Of a stretch of DNA of 64,000 bases, positions 1 to 12,200 are shown in pieces (positions within the stretch are counted from its first letter, which is position 1; the number at the start of each line of letters is the position of its first letter). The stretch comes from Halisarca cf. caerulea. Its lineage: Eukaryota; Porifera; Demospongiae; Chondrillida; Halisarcidae. The translations under genes were made by a program, and so were the position numbers. The stretch spans positions 1,699,501-1,763,500 of the forward strand of contig CAUJGJ010000001.1 in NCBI GenBank assembly GCA_963170055.1, read 5' to 3'. Below the pieces are notes generated by a model. That model searched no databases, was not told where the DNA came from, and worked only from the letters and a program-made list of their open reading frames with translations.

Positions 1-1192
1 CTGGTCTTACCATAGTAGGGAGGTGATACTACGTACAATTGCTGTTTGCACAGTACTGCTTGGAGCATACATACACACTAAAACACTCAACAAGTAATAG
101 TTGTATCCTGCCTTGGTGTGCTACAGCAGCCATAAAGTGCTAATTAATTGACCTCAGGCTGCGCCCTCGGTCAATTAATTGGCACTTTATGCTGCTGTAG
201 CACACCAAGGCAGGATACAACTATTATGTGTCATGGTGAAGCAAAACACTGCAAAATGTGACAATTGACAACTACTAATTAATGAGGCATGAATGGGTTT
301 TGGCTGGCAGGAGATTGACAAGACCCTTGACCTGGGCTACATCAGAGTAGCAGGGCTACATTGTGAATGTAAGCCCGCAGTACTCTTTGATCCACCCAAC
401 TTTCGCCCCCGCACCATGACACATTAGGTCACACAGTACCAACAGGCACATAAGCTTTGTATAATGTGTATACATATTACATACTATTGCATCCAGCCTT
501 TACATACACATAGTCCCACATTTGCACACAAGAGATACTTCCACAGTGTATGCAGCATAAGCAATGTACAAACACCCACAAATCCAGTTGGATGTAAGCC
601 TCACACATCACTGACATCAACTTAAGATTCCCATTCCAACTTCAACTTTCAAACTAGACTATACAGTAATAACAGACATTGTCGACAAATTTGATCATGA
701 AATCATTCACCTGGTATTTACCACAGCACATGGCACACTATGTACACATACCAGATATGATAATGGAACAAAGTGCTTGCTCTACACACAACCACTCGGC
801 ATTGCCAGCAGAAATTACAAAAAACACCAGATCCCATTGTGGAACTATGTCAGGTGGCCATTTCCCATATTGAAACTGATGCAGAATAATCAAGTTCTCA
901 GTATCCTGATATTAAATCAACACCTTCAGCCCCATTGTTGTCCATTTAACACAATATATAGAAGGTGTAGGAATTGTGCAAACATGGAAAAGCATTTTAC
1001 AGATATTATATTAGTGCTCACATGATGTAGGGCATGGGCAGCCTTGCAGGTCCCAACTGACCATTGTAGGGGAGTTACCCACTTCGCCTCCTTCATTTGT
1101 AGTCAGTCAAATATTCCAGTTCACCAAAACTGGGACCCAAAAGGAGTACTCATAAGCTGCCTACACAAACACTCCAGGTGATCAACAGGAAA
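1..1192. other. 5' flank of receptor gene 1
   Basis: No convincing gene. The region is a diverged duplicate of 40845-41687, the 5' flank of receptor gene 5: both share the blocks around the start (catagtagggaggtg) and around 700-830. The main difference is an inverted-repeat insertion near 92-427 that is absent from the gene 5 flank. The shared block probably contains the promoter, but no core element could be defined by eye. Confidence 0.6.
92..427. mobile_element. Inverted-repeat insertion (MITE-like hairpin)
   Basis: Arms at about 95-153 and 169-226 are near-perfect inverted copies of about 58 bp around a 15-bp loop. A second short inverted pair (about 223-237 and 411-427, around tgtcatggtg/caccatgaca) closes the right part. 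The paralogous flank at about 40920-40945 runs straight through without this block, so it is an insertion in one duplicate. No coding capacity is seen. The family is not recognised. Confidence 0.7.
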
Positions 1193-4100
1193 ATGGGAGC
1201 AAGGAGCTACAGTAGAGAGGGTGAGATTCTAAAGTTGCTCACTTTGACAGCTGTAATAGGTGAGCCCTATCTACTGCATACGCTGTAAAAGTGTAGCAAA
1301 TCAACTATGCTCATCCTTTCTCCTCACACTACAGTTCTTTGTCAAGGACAAAATGGTAAGATGATCACAGAAGAGGTGCACACACCTCTTCTCAATACTA
1401 CAGAAGGGCTTGTGACACTGTATGCTAGTACAACACTTCAGTAGTTGTCCACTACTTGCTTGTGGCAATATCCCACTAGTCTGGGACTAACATAGTGCAC
1501 AGTATACAGTGAAACCTCTGTAACCCGGCCACCTTGGGACCAAGAGAAGTTGGCCAGATTAGGGAGGTGGTCAGAATATACATGTCCATTCCAACATGTG
1601 AGTAACCTTGCACGGGGACTAGACAAAATGGCCAGTTTAGACAGTGTGGGCAGCTCACAGAGGCCTGGATTAGAGAAGCTTCACTCTACACACCTTCCTA
1701 CCTCCTCCCCCTCAGTGACTGTGGTCCTAGATGTGTACACTCCCACTTCTACACTGGATAACAACACTACTCTACAATTGGGGACAACCTGCATCCTCCT
1801 CTGTAGGACTGGAGGACTACCACATGGGACAGACTACAACTACACATGGACATGTCCTAACGGACCTTGTACCATTGGACAGGGAAGAAACACCAACAGA
1901 GACACCTATGGGAACAGACTCTTACTCAACATACTCTCATACAGTGATGCAGGGACCTACACCTGTCAAGTTAGACTGGCTACAACAGGTCAACTACTGG
2001 GAATGGATCAGTTTGTACTGGGAGTGGAAGGTACGTATGCATACATAAAGCCTAGCAGCCTAATTACTCAATCATTGTAGAGTTTGCTTGACTAGTCCTT
2101 AGCATGTGCGGAATACCTTTATGAAAATATCCAAAAGTATGCAACCTTTCGTAGTCAAGGGGCTGCACATTGTCTGCTAGAAACGTACTTACGTAGTATA
2201 CATATGACTATAGAGTCTCTCCTTAGACAAACGAAGACAGTCCACTATGGATACAGACTCAGAACAACATTGTCAACATGGGTATTTCTTTCATTGCTGA
2301 ATTCCAAGGGCTTCAAGAATCCTGGACCTAGCTCCTCTGTTTGTCCAAGGAATGTGACCAAAAGAGCCTGGGGGGGGGGGGGGGGGGGGGAGCCCAATGC
2401 AGGTTCTACTGTACCACATACAAAAATCCCAAGAATTAAACCAAAAGACTCAGTGTGAAATCTGTTGTGAATGTTCACATGACAGAGCCCATATACATAA
2501 AAGAGAATTTTTACTCAGTGACACATACAAATTGGTGCAATCCCTAGACTATTGAAATTTACATATTCTATATACAATACAAAATCTATGCAAATACAGT
2601 GATATCTTTCTAAACCAAACATCCTTCGGACCAAAGAGAATGTTGAGTTTAGAGAGGGTCCCAATGATAGAGTGTTTGGTTTAGAAAAGGTTTCACTGTA
2701 AAAATAAAATGCACAAAGATAAGAGCCACATAAAAAACATTCAAAAAATTGAAAGGTGTACAGATGATTTGTCAATTCAGAAAAACATTGGAATAAAGTA
2801 GTGTTGTTTTCGTTAGTTGCAAGACAATCGGGATGTAAGAATTTGCATATTGCACCCAGTCCAACCAACCTCTGTATACAGCTCTATGTCCACCTAGCCC
2901 TGTGCATGTCTACACATATATATCCCTATATTATGCCTGTTAAGTCCTGCCAGCAAACAACTGTTACAGTAGTTTAATTTCAATTTTTTGTTCCAGTGTT
3001 TTTCTTTCACAAATTAACTTTTTAATTTCTAACAAATGGAGTGTTTCCATGTGCATTGTAGTGCAAGTACTAAAAGCTCCTTTCATGCTACAGGTGGTAT
3101 TGTCCTTCACAGTGGGACTAACCTCATTCCAAACAATGACTTCATCACTAGTCTACAAGACATCACCTCTAATACAACCATCATCATACAATGTACTTCA
3201 CACCAACAACCTCATTGGAGGGGACCCAATGGACAGACACTATCAACAATACAAAACAACACACTCCATCAGATCCTCAATGGGAACACATCAATACTTA
3301 CTATTGACACTAACAATCTCAACAACTTCACTAATGGAAGGTTCTCCTGTAACACTACACAACACACAGCTAATGTCAACCTGTACATTGGACCTGGAGG
3401 TGAGGGGCTGACATACATTGGTGCTTAATATTATCATAGCAATGCATTGCGCTCTGCAACTTTTCATAAATGAAGGTTTACCTTTGGTATACGTGTAGAT
3501 CAATACATGCAGGATCACTGTCAACACCAGGAGTTGCCAGTCATTCCCCTGCAACCAACTTTACCCACTTCTTTCTAAGCCCAACACTAGAGACACTCAC
3601 TCCCTTAGCCCCCTTGAATTGTACATAGCACTGTTACCTACTGTATAATACCTCCCCCCACCACACAAATAGAATGGTTATCTATAATACCTCCCCCAGT
3701 CCCTGTACACCTATACACTCCTGTATTGTGTTGCCCCCCCCTTGCCCCGAATTCTGTATGGAGCCCTGTATACGTATAGTGTAACAAGGCCGGCTCAATG
3801 GCACTTGATTTGAGTGGGCCAATATATTTTGTTTACATGGTATACTGTACCATGTAACAAAACATTTCATCTTTGTAATAAATTAATATCCTTTGCTTAT
3901 GGATGTACACACATGCACTTGTCATATTTCACAAAAGGTGATACGGTGGAATCTCTGAATAAAGGGCACTTTGGGACAGTTATATTTGTTCTTCATAAGG
4001 AGGGTGTCTGGCCTCTTTGGGAGGAGCAAAATGTATAAGAACTATAGGGAGGATGTATTTTGGGACTTCAAGCTGTGTCCTTTGTAGAGAGGCTTATTGT

Positions 4101-6090
4101 ACTCTGTCCTTATTTTGGAGAGTCCACTATCGGAGGTCATGTTCCTGTTTGTAGCCCATACCAGATAGTAGTATGACTTAACTATATGAAGTTGAATCCA
4201 TTGCTAACAATTCTATACCATGTGCAATAGATTAGTAATGGATTCAATATCCTTCAAATTTGAGTAGATCATTGAAATTGGTACCGGTATGGACTACAGA
4301 CAGGAACACGGCCATCTTTGTAGTATTCATTAATCAATTGAAAATGGCAGAAATTCAGCAATCGCACTCGCGGCGAAGAGAATAGTCTGTATAAATTGCT
4401 TAGGATTCTGTGGTTTCGAAGATACAGGAGCAGAGCTTACTTTAATCAAAGCTATTGGGTGTTTGCTATGTATTTGTACTTATTTCAATCTCCCTTATAG
4501 CTAAATAGTTCAATAAAGAGTAAGTTTTTGTTCTTAAGGCTTCCAAAAATGTTGGGTGGGCCATGGCTCACCTGGCCCACCTGTCTAAGCCGGCCTTGGT
4601 GTAATGCAATGTACTGCAGTAAAATACCCCATTGCTTTTCTCTTGTATAAATTAATATACATATATGTTCAACATGCAGAGTCACTGCCAACACCAACAG
4701 CTACCAGCCGTTCAAATATCACTCAAATCATTCGAAGTATAACACTAGAGATAATTACACAAGCAAACAGGTTCATTGTCAGTTATCAACGTCAAGATCT
4801 CAACGCACCACTCAATGTGGAGTATCAAGAGGTGGTGGTCACTGGAGGTAGTATTGACATAGTAAAGGAGATCTCCCTACCAGGAGTGATGTATCAGATA
4901 CTGGTGTGGGCTGTGAATGGGACTCAGTACAGTCCAGCACCAGTGTTAATATCAGCAATTCTATTGCAACTAGCACAAGGTAGGTAAGGCATTCACAGAC
5001 AATCTCAAGCAGCACCTATTCTCATATGACAAATATACTATACACCACTTCTGTGTAGCTCCCTCCAAACCAAGATTCCTCACTGTCACAACAACATTCA
5101 CTCAAGGATTACAGCTCAATTGGATACCACCAAAACAAACAAATGGACCAATTCTATATCAACTCAACTATGGAACAAATACCACACAGTTCACTACAGT
5201 TGATACAGCTAGTGATGACACCTACTACAACCTATCTGGACTACAACAGAACACAGCATACTACATCAGAGTGGTGGCTGTTAGCTATATGACACTCAAT
5301 GGAGTAGCAAGGACTGAGGGGGAATGGATCACAGCTACTACAGAGAGTGAAGGTTTGAGTAGCTTACTTACAGTATACAGTATGCACATATTTCCTGTGT
5401 GCTAATTTACAATTTCATCATACATACTGTATGTACATATGTACATACAAGTTAACCTCACGCACAGTGAGTGGTGACAGAATGCTGCACACAATCTCCA
5501 TCATGTGGGTGACACAACCACACACAATATAGCTACATAACGTCTTGTCCCTTTCCTTCAGACACAACCACCCCAAACCTGTCCTCTACTACAGTCACTA
5601 CTGCAATATCCACAACAAGTGCTCAGACACCCACATCAAGTAACATTCAAACTGTACCTGATACCAACGGTGAGTCCGCATACCTAAACACATTACACTC
5701 GCCCAGCATATACTGCTTTGAGGCATACTATACTTCTGTAGGAATTATAGCTCTCTTACAGCTATAGTATAGTCCTTGCAAGGGACCTACATGTACATGT
5801 ACACAGATGCAACTATGCCATGCACTTGATAGCTTTTTCAAAAGTCTGATCACAAAAATGCACATTACTCATCTAATTCACTTTGTACAATAAAGATAAA
5901 TACATAGTAATAACACAATGTATACTTATTATAATCATTCAAAATATTCCATCACTATACAGGAATGCCTGCAATTGAACTAGCAGTTGGAGTATCAGCT
6001 GGTCTACTCCTTGTCATCATCATAATACTGATAGCTGTGGTAGGGTGTGTGCTATGGACAAGACAGAAACACTCAAAACCACAAACTTAA
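1193..6090 (+). CDS. Receptor gene 1: Ig-Ig-FN3-FN3 transmembrane receptor with truncated tail
   Basis: Predicted exons are 1193-1259, 1335-1355, 1716-2030, 3094-3399, 4680-4979, 5059-5352, 5562-5669 and 5963-6090; they join to 1539 nt (512 aa) with every junction in phase 1. Exon 1 encodes a signal peptide (MGARSYSREG, then a hydrophobic ILKLLTLTAVI). Exon 2 adds VLCQGQN. Ig1 shows the Cys, the Trp (YTW) and DAGTYTC; Ig2 shows IQC, HWRGPNG and FSC. Two FN3 exons and a Thr/Ser-rich stalk follow. The last exon has a helix of about 23 residues (GVSAGLLLVIIII...VVG) and a basic stop-transfer TRQKHSK. A TAA at 6088-6090 stops translation 12 residues past the helix, although the same frame stays open to 6594. 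The product would be a tail-less surface receptor, unless the stop is an allele, a sequencing error or is read through. Confidence 0.8.
1507..1687. mobile_element. CAGTGAAACCTC-type MITE in intron 2 of gene 1
   Basis: It begins cagtgaaacctctgtaa and ends with the inverted gaagcttcactc, with internal inverted copies of the ggccaccttgg/ggccag motif. It lies directly before the Ig1 acceptor, and its copy at 42001-42177 holds the same place in gene 5, so it predates that duplication. Confidence 0.6.
2371..2390 (+). repeat. Poly(G) tract
   Basis: An uninterrupted G run of about 20 bases in the intron between Ig1 and Ig2 of gene 1. It has G-quadruplex potential and its length is probably unreliable in an assembly. 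Confidence 0.8.
2597..2698. mobile_element. Short CAGTGA...TCACTG MITE
   Basis: About 102 bp with ends cagtgatatctttctaaacc and ggtttagaaaaggtttcactg, which are inverted repeats of one another. It is intronic in gene 1. The taaaccaaacatcc interior resembles the copies at 53439 and 55498. Confidence 0.6.
3944..4138. mobile_element. Decayed CAGTGGAATCTC MITE
   Basis: Left end cggtggaatctctgaataaa, right end ccttattttggagagtccac. The interior (cactttgggacag, ttttgggacttcaagctgtgtcc) matches the better preserved copy at 32477-32662. It lies in the Ig2 to FN3-1 intron of gene 1. Confidence 0.55.
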
Positions 6091-6594
6091 GTCATCTACA
6101 GCAATCCAGACAGAGTGTATGACACTGTTGACGATGACACGCACAACACCACCATCATACAACCTACCACCTACGAATACATTGACAAAGAGCACAACAC
6201 CATCACATCACCTACCACCTACGACTACATTGACAAACAGGACATTCGCGGACACCCTCAACATGAACCTGCTCAACGCGGACTGCATGCAAGCATCTCA
6301 GACACATCACTCTACCAGACCATGACTCCATCACCCAACACTCAACACACCACATCACAACACAACCAATCCCTACAGCACAACCAGGAGGAGGACTACA
6401 CCACAGTCTACACACCACTCAGCAACATCACCTCTGAGGACGTACTGCTGGAGGAGACCGTCAACCCTAACAACACTCAACTACAGCAGACACACACACC
6501 TAACACCACACCAGTGGAGGGGAGTCAACACTACACAACTCTTAAGACAAACACAATGGAGGACCATCACTACCAGAGAATATATGCTAACTAG
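6091..6594 (+). pseudogene. Stranded cytoplasmic tail of gene 1 (tail type III), downstream of an in-frame stop
   Basis: This 168-codon stretch continues the frame of the transmembrane exon directly after the TAA at 6088-6090. It has no further stop until TAG at 6592-6594. It is hydrophilic, rich in Thr/Asn/His/Gln, and carries many tyrosines in YxxV/L/I settings: VYDTV, DYTTV, VYTPL, HYTTL and HYQRI, plus TYEYID and TYDYID. It has no similarity to the tails of genes 2-5 and lacks their C-terminal DPExLY module. Fragments of the same tail type recur at 39376-39460 and 40445-40600. The intact length suggests the stop is recent, polymorphic or suppressed. The aligned position in genes 2 and 3 is a CAA glutamine codon, one base from TAA. 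Confidence 0.7.
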
Positions 6595-7143
6595 GCTATG
6601 GATAGTTGGGAACAGCTAGTGGGCAGGGACAAAGAAGATAGAGAGACTATGGTAATGTATGTAAATAGATGTGAACTATTGTAAGTAGCAACAGTATATA
6701 TGTAGATTATAACAGAAACATTTATACTGTATGCTATTTTTCAGGATTTTAATACATAACTTGCCACAATTATGTCTAGCAAATGTAAGACATGGAGCAT
6801 GGTGAAACAGGTCTACACAATGCCTACTCAAGTGTCAAGGGATTGTGGTCTCTATAGACAGGGGGTCTCTATAACAAGCAATTTGAGTTAAAAACTTGTG
6901 GGAGCTGCCACCCCACGCACTCGAATCACTTGCAAAGCATTGGAGCGTAAGTGAACAGCTGAACATTCATTGAACATACTGTATATTGTTACTGGACGAT
7001 TGTTTTGAAAACAATTGCCATATTTGGCAATTCAAAACAATTCCTATAACTCAATCCTATATAAATTCAAATTCATACTTCTCTATTACTATTACATAAA
7101 TTCTCCATTATAAGACTTTTCTTCAAATCCATATTATATATAA

Positions 7144-7146
<3 letters not shown>

Positions 7147-7193
<47 letters not shown>
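7147..7193. repeat. (AT)n microsatellite
   Basis: Pure TA/AT dinucleotide run ending at the left terminus of the MITE at 7195. Confidence 0.9.
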
Positions 7194-7194
<1 letters not shown>

Positions 7195-7197
<3 letters not shown>

Positions 7198-7369
7198 TAG
7201 AACCTCGTTAGTAAGAACACTGTTAATGAGTAATACCTGGTTAGGAAGTACAAGGATATGATACCCCAGCTTATGACCCATAATACTAATCTATATGGTT
7301 AGCAAGTACTACTGATAGTGAGTAGCACTTTGGAGGGTCCCCAGGTGTACTCACTAACAAGGTTTGACG
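7195..7369. mobile_element. CAGTAGAACCTCGTTAGTAAG MITE
   Basis: Terminal inverted repeats cagtagaacctcgttagtaag and ctcactaacaaggtttgacgg flank about 130 bp of non-coding sequence. A TA dinucleotide lies on both sides, as expected for pogo/Tc1-like insertions. Confidence 0.65.
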
Positions 7370-7837
7370 GTATATCGGATGAGTGTTACACACCGGAAGT
7401 CCAAATGAAAACAATAAAAATGTGCCAACATTTCATAACATGCATGGCCCATATAGTGGCCTTTGTAGACAGGCATCCCATACTAGATCTTAAGTTGTAA
7501 TCATTATTATCATTTTCCTTGTTCGTGGAAGTTGCCTGTCACCACAAAATACAACCTATAGCTGGCACAGTACACATAGCAACTGTCATCATCTACTATG
7601 AAAACAGCTACAAACAAGATTAATGGGGGAGTTGTTTAAATCTTACTTTAGGAAACTGAAATGAAACTGGAAAAACCTCATTCAAATATGATTCATTTCT
7701 GAATCTAATTCAGTAAAACCAACATAAAGTAGTCTATAAATTCTTCAAGCATAAAACACTTTCATAGCCAAGTACAAAACTGGACAGAGCTGAAGCATAC
7801 CATACATACACATTAAAGTACAGTACGTATATGCATA

Positions 7838-7844
<7 letters not shown>

Positions 7845-7904
<60 letters not shown>
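7845..7904. repeat. (AC)n microsatellite
   Basis: About 30 uninterrupted CA units. Open frames that read CVCVCV through it on the other strand are artefacts. Confidence 0.95.
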
Positions 7905-7909
<5 letters not shown>

Positions 7910-8190
7910 TACACATAGTACATACATACATGTGTACGTATAAATAAACCTATTAAGTACTGTTCATACAGGTACTGTACATACGTACAGTATGTATGTA
8001 TTATGGAATACAGTAGTTCTCCATACATATAGGGATGATGCAATAACAAAAATGGCAGAATGGAGATTAGGGCATACGCAATGGCACTAATACACTTAGG
8101 CACCATGGACGTACAGTACGTACAGGATGTATGGCTATGCATACACACTAGCTTACATTCAATAATATTTGATATGATGCATTGTGTATA

Positions 8191-8368
8191 CAGTAGTACC
8201 TCTTGAGAGACCACTCTAGGGACAGGTAAAAGTTGGTCTCTCAAAAGAGGTGGTCTCTGATGAGGGGGAATTTAGTATGGGACATATGTGCATTTGTTTC
8301 CAGTAAGGCTGGTCTTCAAAAGAGGTGGTCTTTCACGAGGGTGGTCTCTCAAAAGAGGTACTACTACA
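8191..8368. mobile_element. CAGTAGTACCTCTTGAGAGACCAC MITE
   Basis: Ends cagtagtacctcttgagaga and tctctcaaaagaggtactac are inverted repeats, and internal ggtggtctct motifs recur. Another copy lies at 26911-27072. Confidence 0.65.
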
Positions 8369-9201
8369 CAGTATACAGTATGATGGCTAACACTGGAAAT
8401 TGAGTGTACATGCATAATTTACATACTTTCTATATCTACCAAGTGCCTACTGTATATCTCAATCCTCACGACTGCTACTACTAATACTACACTTAACATT
8501 AGCGATACACACACAGCAAACGGGACATTCAAAGACCCCAATACTACTATTGTAGCATAGCACAAGAAGACTTGGAGGGATACAACTTCCAGGTCTGCAA
8601 GCCTACAAGTAAAACTCTACTTTGAGAGATGGAAATTGGTGATAAAATAGCCACCCCACATGCTACTACTATATCCTCATTGCACAACAATGCCATAACA
8701 ACCTCCTGGTACTGATCACTCCACAACTTTACTGTACAGGACATCACGAGCACTTCATACTCCACAACAATTGTGCCACTAACCCTACCCATGAAGATCC
8801 ACATGAGCAGGTTGTACAACACACCCACAAGGTACATTGTAGGGCGCACATCCAGGTCACTTTAGTGAGGTAGACATTACATCTCCAAAGGTTGGGTGCT
8901 TGTTCAAAAACACATTTCTAAAGGTTCTGACTTCTACGCAAGTTTCAAAAAATGACAAAAAACTTTTCATTTTCTGTTCACAACTAAGTGTTTAATAGAC
9001 ATCAGAAAAGACTTTCATGTGTAAAGTACATATTAACACATTAAATGGTAACATGGGCTCACACAGTAGAGTAAGTGTTAGACATAAAACAATCTGTACG
9101 CATATTGCTCCTATAACTGGAGTACTCACCAGATAAGGGCATCAGACCACTGGACCCCACTACAAGTGATACACAGGAAAACAGCAGGTGAACGGTTCAA
9201 C

Positions 9202-12200
9202 ATGGACAGAGTCATACTTCAGTTAGCTTCTCTAGCATTAGCTATTGGTAAGACAACTTCAAACCTGAGCATGATGTACAAATGTATCAAAGTAACTATA
9301 AATAATATGTATTCCTCCTCCCTCAACAGTTCTCTGTCCAGGACACAAAGGTGAGTACAGCAGAATACCAGGTGGACACCCTAGTGAATGTAAAAACTGA
9401 GTATGTACGCATGTACGTATATACTATAGCATGTACTGCACTGTACAATGGCATGTGTACTTACAGTAGGTACACTGTACTCACATTCTACAACACACCA
9501 AAATTATAGTACATCGTCATTGTTACCCCCTCAGTGACCGTGGTCCTGGATGTGTACACTCCCACTTCTACACTGGATAACAACACTACTCTACAATTGG
9601 GGACAACCTGCATCCTCATCTGTAGGACTGGAGGACTACCACATGGGACAGACTACAACTACACGTGGACATGTCCTAACGGACCTTGTACCATTGGACA
9701 AGGAATAAACACCAACAGAGACACCTATGGGGACAGACTCTTACTCAACATACTCTCATACAGTGATGCAGGGACCTACACCTGTCAAGCTAGACGGGCT
9801 ACAACAGGTCAACTGCTGGGAATGGACCGGTTTGCCCTGAGAGTGGAAGGTACACATACATGTTATACATACATAGTGCAAACTTATACTACATTGATGG
9901 CAAGGAACATGTCATAATATGTACCCACTCACCTCTTGTCAACAATCCAAAATAATTGCAGTAATACGTATGTGTACCTCCCTAATATTTACAGATACTG
10001 TACATATGCTGTGCTCTACCAATTTCAGGTGGTATTGTCCTCCACAGTGGGAACAATCTCATTCCAAACAATGACTTCATCACTAGTGTACAACACATCA
10101 CTTCTAGTACAACCATCACCATACAATGTACTTCACACCAACAACCTCATTGGAGGGGACCCAATGGACAGACACTATCAACAATACAAAACAACACACT
10201 CCATCAGATCCTCAATGGGAACACATCAATACTTACTATTGACACTAACAATCTCAACAACTTCACTAATGGAAGGTTCTCCTGTCACACTACACAACAC
10301 ACAGCTAATGTCAACCTGTACATTGGACCAGGAGGTGAGGGGGGATATACTGCAAATATACGTGGGTGGGTCTATATACTGTATGCAATGTAATGTACTG
10401 TTCACACTGCAATATTACCCGTTCATGTACCAACTCTTTGCTCTTCGATATACATAAACACAAATGCTCAACCATGCAGGGTCATTGCCAATACCAGGAG
10501 TAACTAGCCATCCCAATATCACTCACACCATTCTAAGTCCAACAATAGAGACACTCTCCCAAGTAAACAGGTTCATTGTCAGTTATCAACGTCAAGATCT
10601 CAATGTACCACTCAATGTGGAGTATCAAGAGGTAGTGGTCACTGGAGACAATCTTCGCATAATAAAAGAAATCTCCATACCAGGAGTGATGTATCAGATA
10701 CTGGTGTGGGCTGTGAATGGTAGTCAGTACAGTCCAGCACCAGTGACAATACCAGCAATTCCATTGCAATTAGCACAAGGTAGGTAAGGCATTCACAAAC
10801 ACTGTCAAGCAGCACCTATTCCTGTATATGACAAATATACTATACACCACTTCCGTGTAGCTCCCTCCAAACCAAGATTCCTCACTGTCACAACAACATT
10901 CACTCAAGGATTACAGCTCAATTGGATACCACCAAAAACAAATGGACCAATTCTATATCAACTCAACTATGGAACAAATACCACACAGTTCACTACAGTT
11001 GATACAGCTGGTGATGACACCTACTACAACCTAACTGGACTACAACAGAACACAACATACTACATCAGAGTGGTGGCTGTTAGCTATATGACATTCAATG
11101 GAGTAGCAAGGACTGAGGGGGAATGGATTACAGCTATTACAGAGAGGGAAGGTTTGAATGGTATGTTACATGCATTTCTCTATTCTAACTCTTGTGTCAT
11201 ATCTTAGAAGTGTATGAGAATTAAAACAACAAATGCAAACTCCACTACATGAATGACACAACCACTCACAGTAACTACACAATACTTTCCCCTTTCCTTC
11301 ACACACAGTCATATCAAGTACATCTGCTACTACAGTTAACACAGCAGTGTCTACAGCAAGTGCAACTGTACTAACACCCTATCCAAGCAATAGTCTAATT
11401 CCTGTCTCTGATACCAACAGTAAGTTCACATCATGTCTCAACAGAGTAGTTCTGTCCAGTGTACTACTGATATCGCATGTCTGAGCGTAACTCTCCAAAA
11501 CGTACCAGAATCTATGAGTAAAGGCTAAAGAGCACTTGCATGTGTACAAAGTATGGTGCAGGGCATAAAAAAGGAAACAGGAATAACTTTTACCACTTAA
11601 TGTTTTTTTCACATGCACCTGTTAACCCTTATTGGCTATTAGTTAACAGTTAACAGTTAACGCTTTCAATAAGTGCTTGTGTGAACCACACATAGTAGTC
11701 CTTAGTAGAGGCAAACAAGATAGAGGAAAGATGCGAGATGGTAAGAGATTTGAATTTGGTTCAATTATACAGATAATTGACCCCAATTGTTCTGAAGAAT
11801 TGATTTTGTAAAGAGACTAAGTTGCTGTCCTGTTGTGGCTAATGCAGGAATTGTATTTATACCAATTCACTGCTAACTGTTACTGACAGTGTGTTGTTTT
11901 TCAGGTAACAGGTAACAGACAGCAGTTACCTTTTATTGGTAAAGTTTAAAGGAAAATAGTACTGGTTATCAGTTCCCGTTTCCATTTTATTGCCCCGTAC
12001 TGTACGTATTATTCTTCCCAAACTGGAGAAAGTCAATGTTACCAATAGCACAGATTGCTAACCTAGGACGAACTTTGCTATGTTATGAATTTAGTACCCT
12101 CTACAATGAAACTACTTCCACATTACCTTTCTATATTTCCAAAGTTACCATGGCAACACCTGGTCAGAACATCAGTATACCAGTGGGTCCTGGTACCAAA

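Larger units (their letters stand above)
6595..9201. other. Spacer between receptor genes 1 and 2
   Basis: No gene is supported. It contains an (AT)n run at about 7147-7193, MITEs at 7195-7369 and 8191-8368, an (AC)n tract at 7845-7904, and from about 8930 a block shared with 19800-20060 that is the 5' flank common to genes 2 and 3. A minus-strand open frame at 8547-8849 has no recognisable feature. Confidence 0.6.

Noticed and set aside
6088..6101. Tiny intron removing the gene 1 stop (donor at 6091, acceptor at tacag)
   Set aside because: About 10 nt is far below any known spliceosomal intron size.
8547..8849. Minus-strand 100-codon open frame with hydrophobic start
   Set aside because: No similarity to any element of the array and no supporting exon neighbours.
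10029..10334. Alternative open frames over the Ig2 exons (SSTVGTISFQTM..., 105-170 codons in several genes)
   Set aside because: They are shadows in another frame of the conserved Ig2 exon and do not connect in phase with neighbouring exons.
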